The notes under the pieces are model-generated. The model worked only from the letters and a program-made list of their open reading frames with translations, was not told where the DNA came from and ran no database searches. The position numbers and the translations under genes were made by a program. DNA of 53,991 nucleotides from Thermomicrobiales bacterium. GTDB lineage: Bacteria; Chloroflexota; Chloroflexia; Thermomicrobiales; UBA6265. The DNA lies in the NCBI GenBank assembly GCA_030447415.1, contig JAUJOZ010000013.1, positions 81,035 through 135,025 of the forward strand, read 5' to 3'. Within the stretch, counting starts at the first letter, position 1. Each line of letters starts with the position of its first letter. Of the stretch, positions 10,137 to 19,410 are shown piece by piece.

Positions 10137-10445
10137 ATGGCTTCACCCCCCCGCCCCAACGTCAAGCCCCAGCACGAGGACCTCGGCGCCGCCTGGGCCT
10201 TCCTTGGGATCTTGTTCGCGTTTAAGATGGCCACGGTCGTGCTGATCTTCTGGCACATGCAAACGTTTGAGACCGGCATGCTGCTGACGGCGACGACCTG
10301 GTTCTGGTTCCCGATCGCCGGTCTCGCGGTGGCCGGGCCGCTCCTGTTCCGCTACCGGCTGCTGCGGGTCCGCGCCAAGCGCGAGCGGCTGCGCCGCGCC
10401 GAGTGGATGCTGGAGCCCGAGGAGACGAAGGTGGGTCGTCGATAG
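10137..10445 (+). CDS. small membrane protein downstream of ctaG
   Basis: This 102-residue protein has two predicted helices, about residues 17-36 (AAWAFLGILFAFKMATVVLI) and 45-69 (TATTWFWFPIAGLAVAGPLL), then a basic, charged tail rich in Arg/Glu. The position and topology resemble small accessory subunits of oxidase operons, but no subunit IV motif is recognised. The start ATG at 10137 is chosen at MASPPRP; a TTG at 10113 is possible. A TATACT box lies at 10032-10037 about 100 bases upstream, so it may have its own promoter. Confidence 0.6.
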   Translation: MASPPRPNVKPQHEDLGAAWAFLGILFAFKMATVVLIFWHMQTFETGMLLTATTWFWFPIAGLAVAGPLLFRYRLLRVRAKRERLRRAEWMLEPEETKVGRR

Positions 10446-10559
10446 TCGGTTGGACGCGGCGTTGTCCCGTGCTCCGAACGGAGGCCGGCGAGTAGCCACC
10501 TGTGCCGCCGACCAACGACGATCGACGATTGACTGGCGATGACCGACTGGAGGAACGTC

Positions 10560-11356
10560 ATGGTTGCGTACGTGAGGCGGTGGCTGCTGACGCCGGCGAT
10601 GGTGCCGATCGGGGTCGCCATCGTGGTGGCGGTGATCATCTCCGGGATCGGGGAGGTTCTGATTGCGCTCCATCCCAGTGGCGACGTGTCGGAGCTCGAA
10701 CGTGCAGAGCTCTGGGTCGCGCTCGCCGGGGCGGTGGCGATTCTCGTCCTCGGCGCCTTCGTCGCCACCCGCCCCCGGGGCAGCGTCGGGCTCCTCGATC
10801 GCGACGTCGTAATCGGGAATCGTCCCTTCTTGGCCCCGGACCCGCCGCCTGTCGACCTGGCGCTGCGGCGCGGCCCGGTCGGGACGATCGCCGACATCCG
10901 TGAGGGCGACACCATCTACGCCCGGTCCGGCCCGCTGGCGCGGGTCCTTGGCATGCTTCCCGGCGAGGAGGAGTTCGGCCGGCGTCACCGTGGCCTGATC
11001 TACGCCACCGGGCTCTACGGCGCCAGCGACGAGCTGTTCATTCCAGTCGAAGCGGTCCTGGCCGTCTACCCCGAGACCCACGCCGTCTTCCTCGCCATCA
11101 AGGGCGACGAGACCGAGCCGATGCCCCGGTGCGCTGGACCGGCCTTCTGCCGATCCGTTGCCAGCGCGCGTTCGCCGGTGCCGGGATCGACCTGCGAGCG
11201 GTCCTCGACGAAGGGTCTCCCGTCACATTCACCGACGACGACGCCGGCGACCCGGCCCTGCCGTCGGTGCGCCGCCGCCGACGCCCTCCGGGCCAGCAGG
11301 TCGCCAGCCCACGTTCGCGATCTGGCGGCGCCTCGGCGGGACGGGCGTCGGCATGA
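10560..11356 (+). CDS. membrane protein with PRC-barrel-like domain, frameshifted C-terminus
   Basis: The ATG at 10560 follows GGAGGA by about 5 bases. Two hydrophobic segments lie at about residues 15-38 (PIGVAIVVAVIISGIGEVLI) and 55-76. A soluble region GPVGTIADIREGDTIYARSG ... ELFIPVEAVLAVYPETHAVFLAI is arranged like PRC-barrel/DUF2171-like beta domains (a start strand, then the signature 'IPVEAV'). After codon 190 or so a one-base shift continues into WTGLLPIRCQRAF and a low-complexity Arg/Pro tail. That frame stops at 11356, overlapping the tadB ATG (ATGA). Function unknown; the domain assignment is inferred from the pattern only. Confidence 0.55.
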
Positions 11357-12471
11357 CCGGCGTCGTGCTGACGGTGGCCGGGGCCTACGGCGTCTTCCTC
11401 GTCTACACGGCCATCGTCTGCCACTGGACCGGGGTCGGACTCGGCCCCCGGCCCACCTCGCCGCGTCGGCGCGCTTCAGCGGCCATGGCTGCTGCCGGCA
11501 TTCGCCTCGGCATCGACGGCGTCGCACCGCTCGAGCTGGCAGCCGTGCTGGTCACCGTGGCGGGGGTGGCGGCGGGGCTGGCCTGGAGCCTGTTCGGGGG
11601 TGTTCTGCCCCCCGTGGTCGTCGGTCTGTTCGCCGCCACCTTCCCGGTGGCCGCCGCCCGAGCCCGGCGCCGACGGCTGCGGGCGGAGGCGGCCGACTCC
11701 TGGCCCCGTCTCATCGAGGAGCTGCGGATCAAGACCACGGCGCTCGGGCGGTCGCTGCCCCAGGCCCTCTTCGACGTGGGCCGGTCGGCGCCGGAGCAAC
11801 TGCGCCCCGCGTTCGAGGCCGCCCGACGGGAGTGGTTGGTGTCGACCGACTTCGAGCGCAGCCTGGCCGTGCTCAAGGCTGGTCTCGCCGATCCCACCGC
11901 CGACACCGTGTGCGAGACGTTGCTCGTCGCCCACAACATCGGCGGCAAGGAGGTCGACCGCTGCCTCGCCGCCCTGATCGACGACCGCATCCTCGACCAG
12001 CAAGGGCGCAAGGACGCCGCCGCCCACCAGGCAGGCGCCCGCTTCGCCCGCCGATTCGTGGTCATCGTGCCGCTCGGCATGGCGCTGGTGGGCCTGAGCA
12101 TCGGCGAAGGCAGAGCCGCCTACGGATCGACCGCCGGCCAGGTGCTCGGGGTCGCCGCGCGCGGGGTCAGAGATGGGTCGAGCGGCGGGGAGGGGCGGAG
12201 TGGGGGGTGGGGGGTGTGTACTTCGGCTGGAACCGCGCCCCGGAAAGCTTCCGCCGGGGTCCCCACCGCAACCACTTCCCGACCGCCTCCTAACCACGGC
12301 CAAGAACGACGCCGGCAGGCGGCAGGACGAGGAACGGGGCGCGGCGAGCCCCGCCCGTTCCCGATGGCGCACGCTCGGCGGCGCCTGTTTCCTACGCGTG
12401 GGATGCCGCCGCAGGCAAAAGGGGCCCATCCGCTGGTCCGACCACTTGCACGACCCGGGAGATCGGGGTAG
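11353..12471 (+). CDS. tadB: TadB-like type II secretion F-domain membrane protein (orphan)
   Basis: TadB is an inner-membrane platform protein of Tad/Flp pili. An N-terminal hydrophobic segment is followed by paired helices (LAAVLVTVAGVAAGLAWSLF, GVLPPVVVGLFAATFPVAA) and then the T2SSF domain at about residues 115-250: WPRLIEELRIKTTALGRSLPQAL, WLVSTDFERSLAVLKAGL, LLVAHNIGGKEVDRCLAALIDDR. It ends with a helix FVVIVPLGMALVGLSIGEGRAAY. Reading after about 12150 becomes Gly/Ser/Thr-rich and lacks the expected last helix, so the true end is damaged or deleted; the frame stops at 12471. No tadA ATPase, tadC, pilin or prepilin peptidase lies nearby. Confidence 0.72.
   Translation: MTGVVLTVAGAYGVFLVYTAIVCHWTGVGLGPRPTSPRRRASAAMAAAGIRLGIDGVAPLELAAVLVTVAGVAAGLAWSLFGGVLPPVVVGLFAATFPVAAARARRRRLRAEAADSWPRLIEELRIKTTALGRSLPQALFDVGRSAPEQLRPAFEAARREWLVSTDFERSLAVLKAGLADPTADTVCETLLVAHNIGGKEVDRCLAALIDDRILDQQGRKDAAAHQAGARFARRFVVIVPLGMALVGLSIGEGRAAYGSTAGQVLGVAARGVRDGSSGGEGRSGGWGVCTSAGTAPRKASAGVPTATTSRPPPNHGQERRRQAAGRGTGRGEPRPFPMAHARRRLFPTRGMPPQAKGAHPLVRPLARPGRSG
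12331..12361 (+). terminator. possible hairpin after tadB
   Basis: GGAACGGG (12331-12338) pairs with CCCGTTCC (12354-12361) around a GC-rich 15-base interior. No T-run follows. Confidence 0.3.
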
Positions 12472-12588
12472 CGTGGAGGTACGCAGGCCAGGGGTGGAGG
12501 GACCGTTGGCCGCGGTGGCGGCGTCTGCGCGCGTTGGGCCCCCGGCGCCGCGTTCCCCGCTCATCGCCCCGCCCGGGAGAAGCGTTCG

Positions 12589-14286
12589 GTGCCTCGCCGC
12601 CTCGTTCCCATGCTGCTCGTCGTCGCGGTCGTCGTCCTCGCCCTGCCCGGCTCGGACGGGAGTAGGCGCGCCGCGTCCCAAACGTCGGACGTGGTCCAAC
12701 TGATGCAAAACGACCGACCGGCTGCTCGGCCCGGCGCGGGGACGTGGCAGCGGGCGCTCGACTTCGCCACCCACTACGGCGCGCAGCGGACGCCGGACGT
12801 CGAGCTCTACTTCCAGGAGGTCTATCGCCTCGCCCCGCAGGTGGGGCTCGACCCCGGCATCGTCGTCGCCCAATCCGCGCTGGAGACCGACACCTGGCGC
12901 ACGGGCTACTGGGTCAACCACCTCAACCCCGGCGCCATCGGCATCACCTACGAGGTCAAGCGTCCTACACCTGGGCGGACGGGACGGCGGCGGCGCGGGT
13001 CATCCGTCCTACTACCTGGGCGGACGACCCCCGGACGGCGGCGGCGCGGGGTCATCGTCCACCTCTACCTCTACGCCGTCGGCGAGATCCCGCTGGCCAT
13101 CCTCGAACCCTACAAGCCGCTCGAAGATCCAGGCCGGCTACGCCGGCATCGCCAAGACCATCGACGACCTCACGGGCCGTTGGGCGGTCGATCCCCAATA
13201 CGCGCCGAAGATCGTCGGCCGCGGCAACGACATCTTTGTCCGCCTCCGCCTCCTCAGCGGTGGCCGCTCCGCCAACTCCGGCAGCGTCTGGACGCCGACG
13301 ACGCCAACTCCGCCACCGCTTGGGCGACGACGGTGACGACGATCCCCACCTTCGCCTATCTCTACTTCGACCTGGGAGCGTTCGGTCGATCGGCACCGTC
13401 CGCTGGCTCTTCGCCCAGAGCGCCGCGCCGACGTGCAGGTCCAGGTCTCCAACGACCGAGCGGCCTGGACGACCATCGCCACCACTGGCAACGCTGCCCC
13501 GCCCTGACCTGGCAGGCGCGCTGCCTTGCAGGGTGTCGGCCCGTTACGTCCGCTTCTTCCTCGGCAACCCGAACCAGGACGCCAAGCTTGGGTCCCTAGC
13601 CGAGGTTCAGGTCTGGCCACCGACCAGCGCACCAATCAGCGGCGCCTGGCCAGGTGCCCCGACACCGACCGCCACGCCCACCGCGACCGCGACTCGAACG
13701 CCGACCGCCAGCCACCGCGACGGCCACGCTCCGTGCCACCAGCACGGCCACCACCACGCCCCAACCGACAAGCACCAAGACGCCGACGGCCACAGCCACG
13801 GCCACGGCCACGGCAACTGCGACCGCCACCCTAATTCCGCCCACAAGCACCCCGACCGCGACGCCCATCCCGCCCACGCCGACCCCGGCGCCGGCCACGG
13901 CCTACCGTGTCGTCGGCAGCGGGCGCAGCGCCAACTCCAGCTCCTCCACCGCCGTCTACGACGGAAACCCCGGCACCTCCTGGGCAACCATCGTCACGAC
14001 CCCGCCCACCTCGGCCTACGTCTACGTCGACCTTGGGGCGATCAAGCCGATCGGGAGCGTCCGCTGGGTCTTCGCCACGGGCGGTTTGGCCGACGCGATG
14101 GCGATCCAGGTTTCCAACGACCGCGCCACCTGGACGACGCTGGCCCAGGCGAGCAACGCCCCGGCTGGGGCCTGGCAGGGCGTTGCCGGCGGGTGTCACC
14201 ATACCCGCTACGTCCGCTTCTACTTCACCAACCCGAACGGGGACCCGACGCTAGGTGGGCTTGGCGAGATCCAGGCGTGGCCGTAG
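12589..14286 (+). CDS. secreted glucosaminidase-like cell-wall hydrolase with two discoidin-like domains, frameshifted
   Basis: The GTG at 12589 follows GGGAGAAG. Reassembled across frames: a signal peptide (LVPMLLVVAVVVLALPGSDG); a lysozyme-fold glucosaminidase domain at about 50-190 with VGLDPGIVVAQSALETDTW (catalytic Glu in SALETD), HLNPGAIGIT, HLYLYAVGEIPLAI and IAKTIDDLTGRWAVDPQYA; then two F5/8-type-C/CBM32-like domains (GGRSANSGSVW ... WPP and GSGRSANSSSSTAVYDG ... EIQAWP), which are copies of each other, separated by a Thr/Pro/Ala linker. It probably cuts peptidoglycan or related glycans outside the cell. Frameshifts lie near 12960-13060 (a duplicated segment), 13130, 13310, 13390, 13425, 13495 and 13715. 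It converges on odhB across a terminator hairpin. Confidence 0.75.
12961..13059 (+). repeat. imperfect tandem duplication inside the glucosaminidase gene
   Basis: Bases 12961-13005 (starting CGTCCTACACCTGGGCGGAC) are followed directly by a near copy at 13006-13059 (starting CGTCCTACTACCTGGGCGGA). Both copies contain GGACGGCGGCGGCGCGGG and a GTCATC. They differ by several small indels. One copy alone would read in frame as SYTWADGTAAARV-VHLYLYAVG, so the second copy looks inserted. Confidence 0.7.
13655..13905 (+). repeat. low-complexity Thr/Ala/Pro-coding linker repeat
   Basis: Runs of ACGGCCACxG-type hexamers encode TPTATPTATAT-like and TATATATATA segments between the two discoidin-like domains. 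This is a typical flexible extracellular linker, and also a sequence prone to slippage and assembly error. Confidence 0.7.
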
Positions 14287-14396
14287 CGCATGGCCGCCGC
14301 GCGCATCGCCGCGCCCTGGCGGGCCGACGGTAACGCGGCATCTCTGCGGGCGACCTGTTCCGCCTCGGCCGAGAACTAGCGCATACCGGGAATGCG

Positions 14397-14424
14397 AAGA
14401 GGGCGGTCCAACGGACCGCCTCTT
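14397..14424. terminator. bidirectional terminator between convergent genes
   Basis: AAGAGGGCGGTCC and GGACCGCCTCTT form a 12-bp stem with one bulged G and an AAC loop. It lies between the plus-strand glucosaminidase gene and minus-strand odhB. The A/T ends of the stem provide short U-rich exits in both directions. Confidence 0.7.
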
Positions 14425-14457
14425 GTGCGTGCTGTGTGTTGTCGTCGGCCGAGCCGG

Positions 14458-15932
14458 CTACTCCTCGAGCAGCAGCGTCTCCGGGTCCTCGATCAGCTCT
14501 TTAATCCGGACTAGGAACTGGACGGCCTCGCGGCCGTCGACGATGCGGTGGTCATAGGAGAGGGCCAGGGTACATCATCGGCCGGACGACGACCTCGCCG
14601 CCGCGGGCGACGGGGCGCTGCTGGATGGCGTGCATGCCCAGGATGCTGACCTGCGGCGTGTTCAGGATCGGGGTCGACAGCAGCGAGCCGAAGACGCCGC
14701 CGTTCGTGATCGTGAACGTCCCCCTTGAGCTCGGCCAGCGTCAGCTTATTCTCCCGCGCGCGAGCCGCCAGCTCGCCAATCTCCCGCTCGATCTCGGCGA
14801 AGCTCTTGCGGTCGGCGTCCCGCACGACCGGGACGACCAACCCCTCCTCGACACCGACCGCGACGCCGATGTCGTAGTACTTCTTCAGCACCAGCTCGTC
14901 GCCCTGGATCTCGGCGTTGACCTGCGGGAAGGCCTTGAGGGCGCCAATGCTTGCCTTGGTAAAGAACGACATGAATCCCAGCCCGACGCCGTGGCGCTCC
15001 TTGAACGCCTCCTTGCGCCGGTTGCGCAACTCCATCACGGCGGTCATGTCCACCTCGTTGAAGGTGGTCAACATCGCCGCCGTCCGCTGCGCCTCGACCA
15101 GCCGCTGGGCGATCGTCTGGCGCCGCCGGGTCATGCGCACCCGCTCTTCGCGGCGGCCATCGACCGCAGCTGCGGAGGGCTGGGTGCTGGGGGCCTTGGG
15201 CTGGACGGCGGCGGACGGTGTCTGGGCGGCGAGGGGTGCGGGGGCGGGCTGTGGGGCGACGGCGGCAGGGGCAGGGGCAACGGCGGGCGCCTGGGCAGCC
15301 GGACGCTGCTGACGCTCGGCGAAGGCCATCACGTCCTCCCGGGTGACACGCCCGCCCGGACCGGTGCCCGTCACCGCGGCGAGGTCGACGTGGTGCTCCT
15401 CCGCTAACCGGCGCACCGCCGGCGTGGCCCGCCCCGCTCCAAGGGCGTCCATGGCTTGCGGCGCCTGGCCCGCGACCGCCGCCACGTCCGGCTCGGTCGC
15501 GGCGTGCGCCGGGGTCAGCGTCTCCACGGTGCGGTCCGGTTGCCCCGCCGGGGGCACGACCGGGTCCGCATCCGAGGTCGCCAGCGGGGCGGTGGGCGCG
15601 ACAGCGGCCGCCGGTGGCGGCGCGGCGGCCGGAGCTGTCGCTGGGGCAATCGCCGCGCCGGCGCCATTGCTACCGGCCGCCGCATCGCCCTCGCCCGCCG
15701 CTCCGACGATCCCTAACACCTCGCCGACTGTGACGACGTCTCCCTCCCGCTTGTCGATGCGGGCCAGCACCCCATCGTCCCCCGCCGTGACGTCCAGGTT
15801 GACCTTGTCGGTCTCCAGCTCGACGACCGTCTCGCCGCGGCTGACCGCGTCGCCCTCGCTCTTCAGCCACTGGCCGACGACCGCGTCGACTAGCGACTCC
15901 CCCAAGGGCGGCACCCGGATCTCGACCGACAT
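14458..15932 (-). CDS. odhB: dihydrolipoamide succinyltransferase, E2 of 2-oxoglutarate dehydrogenase, two frameshifts
   Basis: Transfers the succinyl group to CoA in the TCA-cycle 2-oxoglutarate dehydrogenase complex. A lipoyl domain has [11 protein letters not shown] (lipoyl Lys43); an Ala/Pro linker follows; the E1/E3-binding domain is [19 protein letters not shown] ... GRVTREDV at about 173-208; the catalytic domain includes [25 protein letters not shown] and, after the shifts, [12 protein letters not shown] and [16 protein letters not shown] (catalytic His). Two one-base insertions explain the breaks: the C-run at 14720-14724 and the G-run at 14568-14570. Removing one base from each restores a 490-residue protein ending at 14458. 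It lies 138 bases after odhA in the same direction. Confidence 0.92.
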
Positions 15933-16070
15933 CGCGCTCGCTCCCCCTACGTTCGTCGGTGGTCGGTAGGACGGGACCGGTGCCCAGCACCCCTCGGTGT
16001 TGGTAGCCCAAACTGGCTCCTCGCCGTCGGTGCTCTACGCTCGGCTCCGAACTCCCGACGCTCGTTGCAC

Positions 16071-19034
16071 CTAGCCCCGATTCGCGGCCTTGGTTCGCGT
16101 CTTGGCGCCATTGGCTCTCGTGGTTCCGCCGCCGGCGCCGTTGCCGCGCGTCCCGACGCCGTCCCTGGCCGGGGCGCGCTTGCTTCGTCCGTTGACGGCG
16201 GGGGCATCCGCAAAGGCGGCCCCAACGATCCGCGCCTGCTCGGCGGCGTGGCGCTCGGCCGAGCCTTCCGCTGGGCTGGCCCGCTCCGGCCGACCGACGT
16301 AGCGGATTGGCAACTCCAGCCCCATCTGGCTCACCAGTTCCCGCAACCTCGGCTCCACGAACCCCCAGGCCCCCATGTTCCGGGGTTCCTCCTGCAGCCA
16401 GAGCAACTCTGCGCGGTTCGGATAGCGCTCGATGACCGCGCGCAGAGCCGTGTTCTGGAACGGCGCCAGTTGCTCGATCCGTACCACCGCCACGCTCGTG
16501 GTTCCGGCACGCACCGCGCTCCCCTCCAGGTCGACGGCGACCTTGCCGCTGCACAGTACCAGCCGCGTCACCGCCTCAGCCCGCGCGGCGTCGCCCGCCA
16601 GGGGATCGTCCAGGACCGGGCGGAAGGTGCCGCTCGCCAGCTCTTGGAGGTCGGACGCGGCCAGCGGGTGGCGGAGCAGGCTCTTCGGCGTCATCACGAT
16701 CAGTGGCCGTGGGTCGTCGGTCAGCCGCGCCGCCTGACGACGCAGCAGGTGGAAGTATTGGGCGGCGGTGGTGCAGTTGGCGACGCGGATATTGTCCCGC
16801 GCCCAGAGCTGAAGGAAGCGCTCGAGGCGGCCGCTGGAATGCTCCGGTCCCTGCCCTTCAAAGCCGTGCGGCAGCAGCATGACCAGCGCCGGCTCCTGCC
16901 CCCACTTGGCCCGGGCCGCCACCAGGAACTGATCGATGAGCACCTGAGCGCCGTTGACGAAGTCGCCGAACTGCGCTTCCCAGAGCACAAGGGCGCCCGG
17001 CGCGTGGACGCTGTAGCCATATTCAAACCCGACGGTCGCCGCCTCGGAGAGCGGGCTGTTGTAGACGGCGAACGAGGCGCTGGCCCCGGGCACCGCGTGC
17101 AGCGGCACGTGGGTGTCGCCTGTGGCGGCGTCGTGGAGGACGAGGTGGCGCTGGCTGAAGGTGCCCCGTTGGGCGTCCTGACCTGTCAGGCGGATCGGCG
17201 TGCCGTCCGCCAGTATCGCGGCGAAGGCGAGCGCCTCGGCGTGCGCCCAATCGACCTTGCCATCGGGGGCATCGAGGATGCCCCGCCGCCGCTCCCATTG
17301 CCGCGCCAACTTCGGGCTCGGCGTGAAGCCGGCCGGCAGGGCGTGGATCGCCTCGTGGAAAGCCCGCAGTCGCTCCGCCGGGACGGCGGTCTCCACCTCG
17401 CGCCGCTCGCCGCGGGGTGGGTTCTCGTCCTCCGGCAGCTCGGCCGTACCCTCGGTCACCGAGCGGCGAATCGCGGCCAGGCGGTCGAGCGCCGCCTGCT
17501 GCAACCCCTGCGCCTCCTCCGCCGAGAGCACTCCCTCGGCGACCAGGCGGTCGGCCCAGAGCTGGCGCACCGTCGGGTGCTTGGCGATGCCGGCATACAT
17601 CCGGGGCTGGGTGAAGGCCGGCTCGTCCCCTTCATTGTGGCCCCAGCGCCGGTAGCCGATCAGATCAATCAGGACGTCCTTGAAGAAGGTGGCGCGGTAC
17701 GCCATGGCGAACCGCGCGGCCATCAGACACGCTTCCGGGTCGTCGGCGTTGACGTGGACGACCGGGATCTCGAACCCCTTGGCCAGGTCGCTGGCGTAGA
17801 GGGTCGAGCGGGCGTCGGGGCTGTTGGTCGTGAAGCCGATCTGGTTGTTGACGATGAGGTGGATCGTGCCGCCGGTCGTGTAGCCAGCCAGGCAATTGAG
17901 GTTGAGCGTTTCGGCGACGATCCCCTGCCCGGGGAAGGCGGCGTCCCCATGGAGGAGAATGCCCACGCTGCCCCGCACGTCCTGACGCGGCGGCCCCGGC
18001 TGGTCGCGCTGGTCCTGGGACGCCCGCACCATCCCGACGACCACCGGGTTGACGAACTCCAGATGGCTTGGGTTCGGCGCCAGAACCAGAGGCACCTCGA
18101 CTACGTCGCCCTCACTCGTCCGCGCCCGGCGGGCACCGAGGTGGTACTTGACGTCGCCGGTCGTGTCTGGTGCCGCATCGCTGGGGGCCGTGGCAGAGCG
18201 TCCCTGGCCCCCCTCGAACGCCGCCAGGATTGCCGCGTACGGCTTGCCCAAGACGTGCGTCATCACGTTGAGACGGCCGCGGTGAGCCATCCCGATCACG
18301 ACCTCGCGGGTGTTGTCCAGGGCCGCGCCCTGGACGATCTCGTCCAGCATCGGAACGAGGATGTCCGTCCCCTCGATTGAGAACCGCTTCTGACCGAGGT
18401 ACGTCTGATGGAGGAAACGCTCAAAGCTCTCGACGGCCGTCAGCCGCGCCAGCACCGCGCGCTTCGCTTGCGGTGCCAGCGGCTGGGCGAAGCGACCCGA
18501 CTCGATCGCGTCGCGGATCCAGAGCCGCTCGCCCGGGACGACGATGTGATCGAAGTCGAATCCGGCGGTGCCGCAGTACGTGGCGCGCAGTCGCGCGATC
18601 GCCGCCGCCGCGTGCGGCATCCCCTCTGCTACCGGACCGCCGACGACGCTGGCAGGCAGGCGCTCGAGGTCTCCCTCCGTCAGGCCGTAGGTGGCGAGCT
18701 CTAGGTCGGAGGCACCCGGCGGGTCGCCGCCGAGGGGGTCGAGCCGCGCGCCAAGATGGCCGTACTCCCGGATCGCCTGGGCCAGCGCCGCCGCCGCGAC
18801 GACGCGGTCAAGATCGACCGGCGGCGTGGCCGTCGCGACGGAAGGCGGCGCCGTCGCGGTCGCCGTGGCGCCGTTCGAGGACGGCGGGGCGAGCTCGGGG
18901 GTGAACCCCGACTCCTCGAAGAAGGTTCGCGTCGCCGCGTCGACCGAGGCCGGGTCGTCCCGGTACCGGTCGTACAGCTCCAGCACATAGCCGGCGTTTG
19001 GCCCGTAGAACGCGCTCAGGTCTGACCTGGCCAT
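16071..19034 (-). CDS. odhA: 2-oxoglutarate dehydrogenase E1 component
   Basis: This 987-residue thiamine-diphosphate enzyme decarboxylates 2-oxoglutarate and succinylates E2. The N-terminus LSAFYGPNAGYVLELYDRYR is the E2-contact region. GMAHRGRLNVMTHVLGKP, HGDAAFPGQGIVAETLNL and GGTIHLIVNNQIGFTTN form the cofactor site; GYRRWGHNEGDEPAFTQP, FSQRHLVLHD and PHGFEGQGPEHSSGRLERFL follow. The start is the ATG at 19034 (MARSDLSAF), with GAGG upstream; reading further upstream is Arg/Pro-rich. It lacks the fused acyltransferase domain of mycobacterial KGD, consistent with a separate odhB. The frame is intact over 3 kb, in contrast to its neighbours. The tail after about residue 945 is low-complexity, rich in Gly/Arg/Thr. 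Confidence 0.95.
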   Translation of the reverse strand: MARSDLSAFYGPNAGYVLELYDRYRDDPASVDAATRTFFEESGFTPELAPPSSNGATATATAPPSVATATPPVDLDRVVAAAALAQAIREYGHLGARLDPLGGDPPGASDLELATYGLTEGDLERLPASVVGGPVAEGMPHAAAAIARLRATYCGTAGFDFDHIVVPGERLWIRDAIESGRFAQPLAPQAKRAVLARLTAVESFERFLHQTYLGQKRFSIEGTDILVPMLDEIVQGAALDNTREVVIGMAHRGRLNVMTHVLGKPYAAILAAFEGGQGRSATAPSDAAPDTTGDVKYHLGARRARTSEGDVVEVPLVLAPNPSHLEFVNPVVVGMVRASQDQRDQPGPPRQDVRGSVGILLHGDAAFPGQGIVAETLNLNCLAGYTTGGTIHLIVNNQIGFTTNSPDARSTLYASDLAKGFEIPVVHVNADDPEACLMAARFAMAYRATFFKDVLIDLIGYRRWGHNEGDEPAFTQPRMYAGIAKHPTVRQLWADRLVAEGVLSAEEAQGLQQAALDRLAAIRRSVTEGTAELPEDENPPRGERREVETAVPAERLRAFHEAIHALPAGFTPSPKLARQWERRRGILDAPDGKVDWAHAEALAFAAILADGTPIRLTGQDAQRGTFSQRHLVLHDAATGDTHVPLHAVPGASASFAVYNSPLSEAATVGFEYGYSVHAPGALVLWEAQFGDFVNGAQVLIDQFLVAARAKWGQEPALVMLLPHGFEGQGPEHSSGRLERFLQLWARDNIRVANCTTAAQYFHLLRRQAARLTDDPRPLIVMTPKSLLRHPLAASDLQELASGTFRPVLDDPLAGDAARAEAVTRLVLCSGKVAVDLEGSAVRAGTTSVAVVRIEQLAPFQNTALRAVIERYPNRAELLWLQEEPRNMGAWGFVEPRLRELVSQMGLELPIRYVGRPERASPAEGSAERHAAEQARIVGAAFADAPAVNGRSKRAPARDGVGTRGNGAGGGTTRANGAKTRTKAANRG

Positions 19035-19180
19035 CGCAGCAGCAGCCTCACCGTCCCGCCGGGGCGCCGGGGCGCGCCCCCATCCGGGTAACCGTGGCCG
19101 TGCGCGAGCGCCGGGCGACCCCATCCCATGAAGCCACCGCCGCGGGCGACGCGCGACCGCCACGCCGTCGTCTTCTCCCT

Positions 19181-19189
19181 ATTATGGCA
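19181..19189 (-). promoter_or_regulatory. candidate extended -10 promoter of odhAB
   Basis: On the minus strand TGC-CATAAT (19189 down to 19181) is an extended -10 element in otherwise GC-rich DNA. The leader to odhA would be about 140 bases. No good -35 is seen, as allowed for extended -10 promoters. Confidence 0.4.
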
Positions 19190-19293
19190 CGATAGCACCG
19201 GTCAGGGCGGGATTCGACCGGCCCGCCGTGCCCGTCCGTCCACCTTCCTTCGGAACCCGCCGAGGAGCGATCACGGGGACAGACCCGATGAAC

Positions 19294-19335
19294 AACGGGA
19301 GCGCCGGCGGCAAACTGCCCCCGGCGCTCCCCGTT
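19294..19335 (-). terminator. terminator hairpin after the cupredoxin gene
   Basis: AACGGGAGCGCCGG (19294-19307) pairs with CCGGCGCTCCCCGTT (19321-19335), 14 bp with one bulge, about 80 bases past the cupredoxin stop on the minus strand. TTGTTCAT follows on that strand. Confidence 0.6.
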
Positions 19336-19410
19336 GCGTCGGTTGTCGGGAGCGTCCACACCCCGAACGCCGTTCTGTTCAGGTGACGGCCGTCCCGCTC
19401 GACTCCTCGA

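Noticed and set aside
13655..13905. CRISPR or tandem-repeat array
   Set aside because: The repeats are short, degenerate and read through as a Thr/Pro/Ala linker in the glucosaminidase gene.
16065..18380. Very long plus-strand open frame opposite odhA
   Set aside because: It is the antisense shadow of an intact, well-conserved odhA gene.
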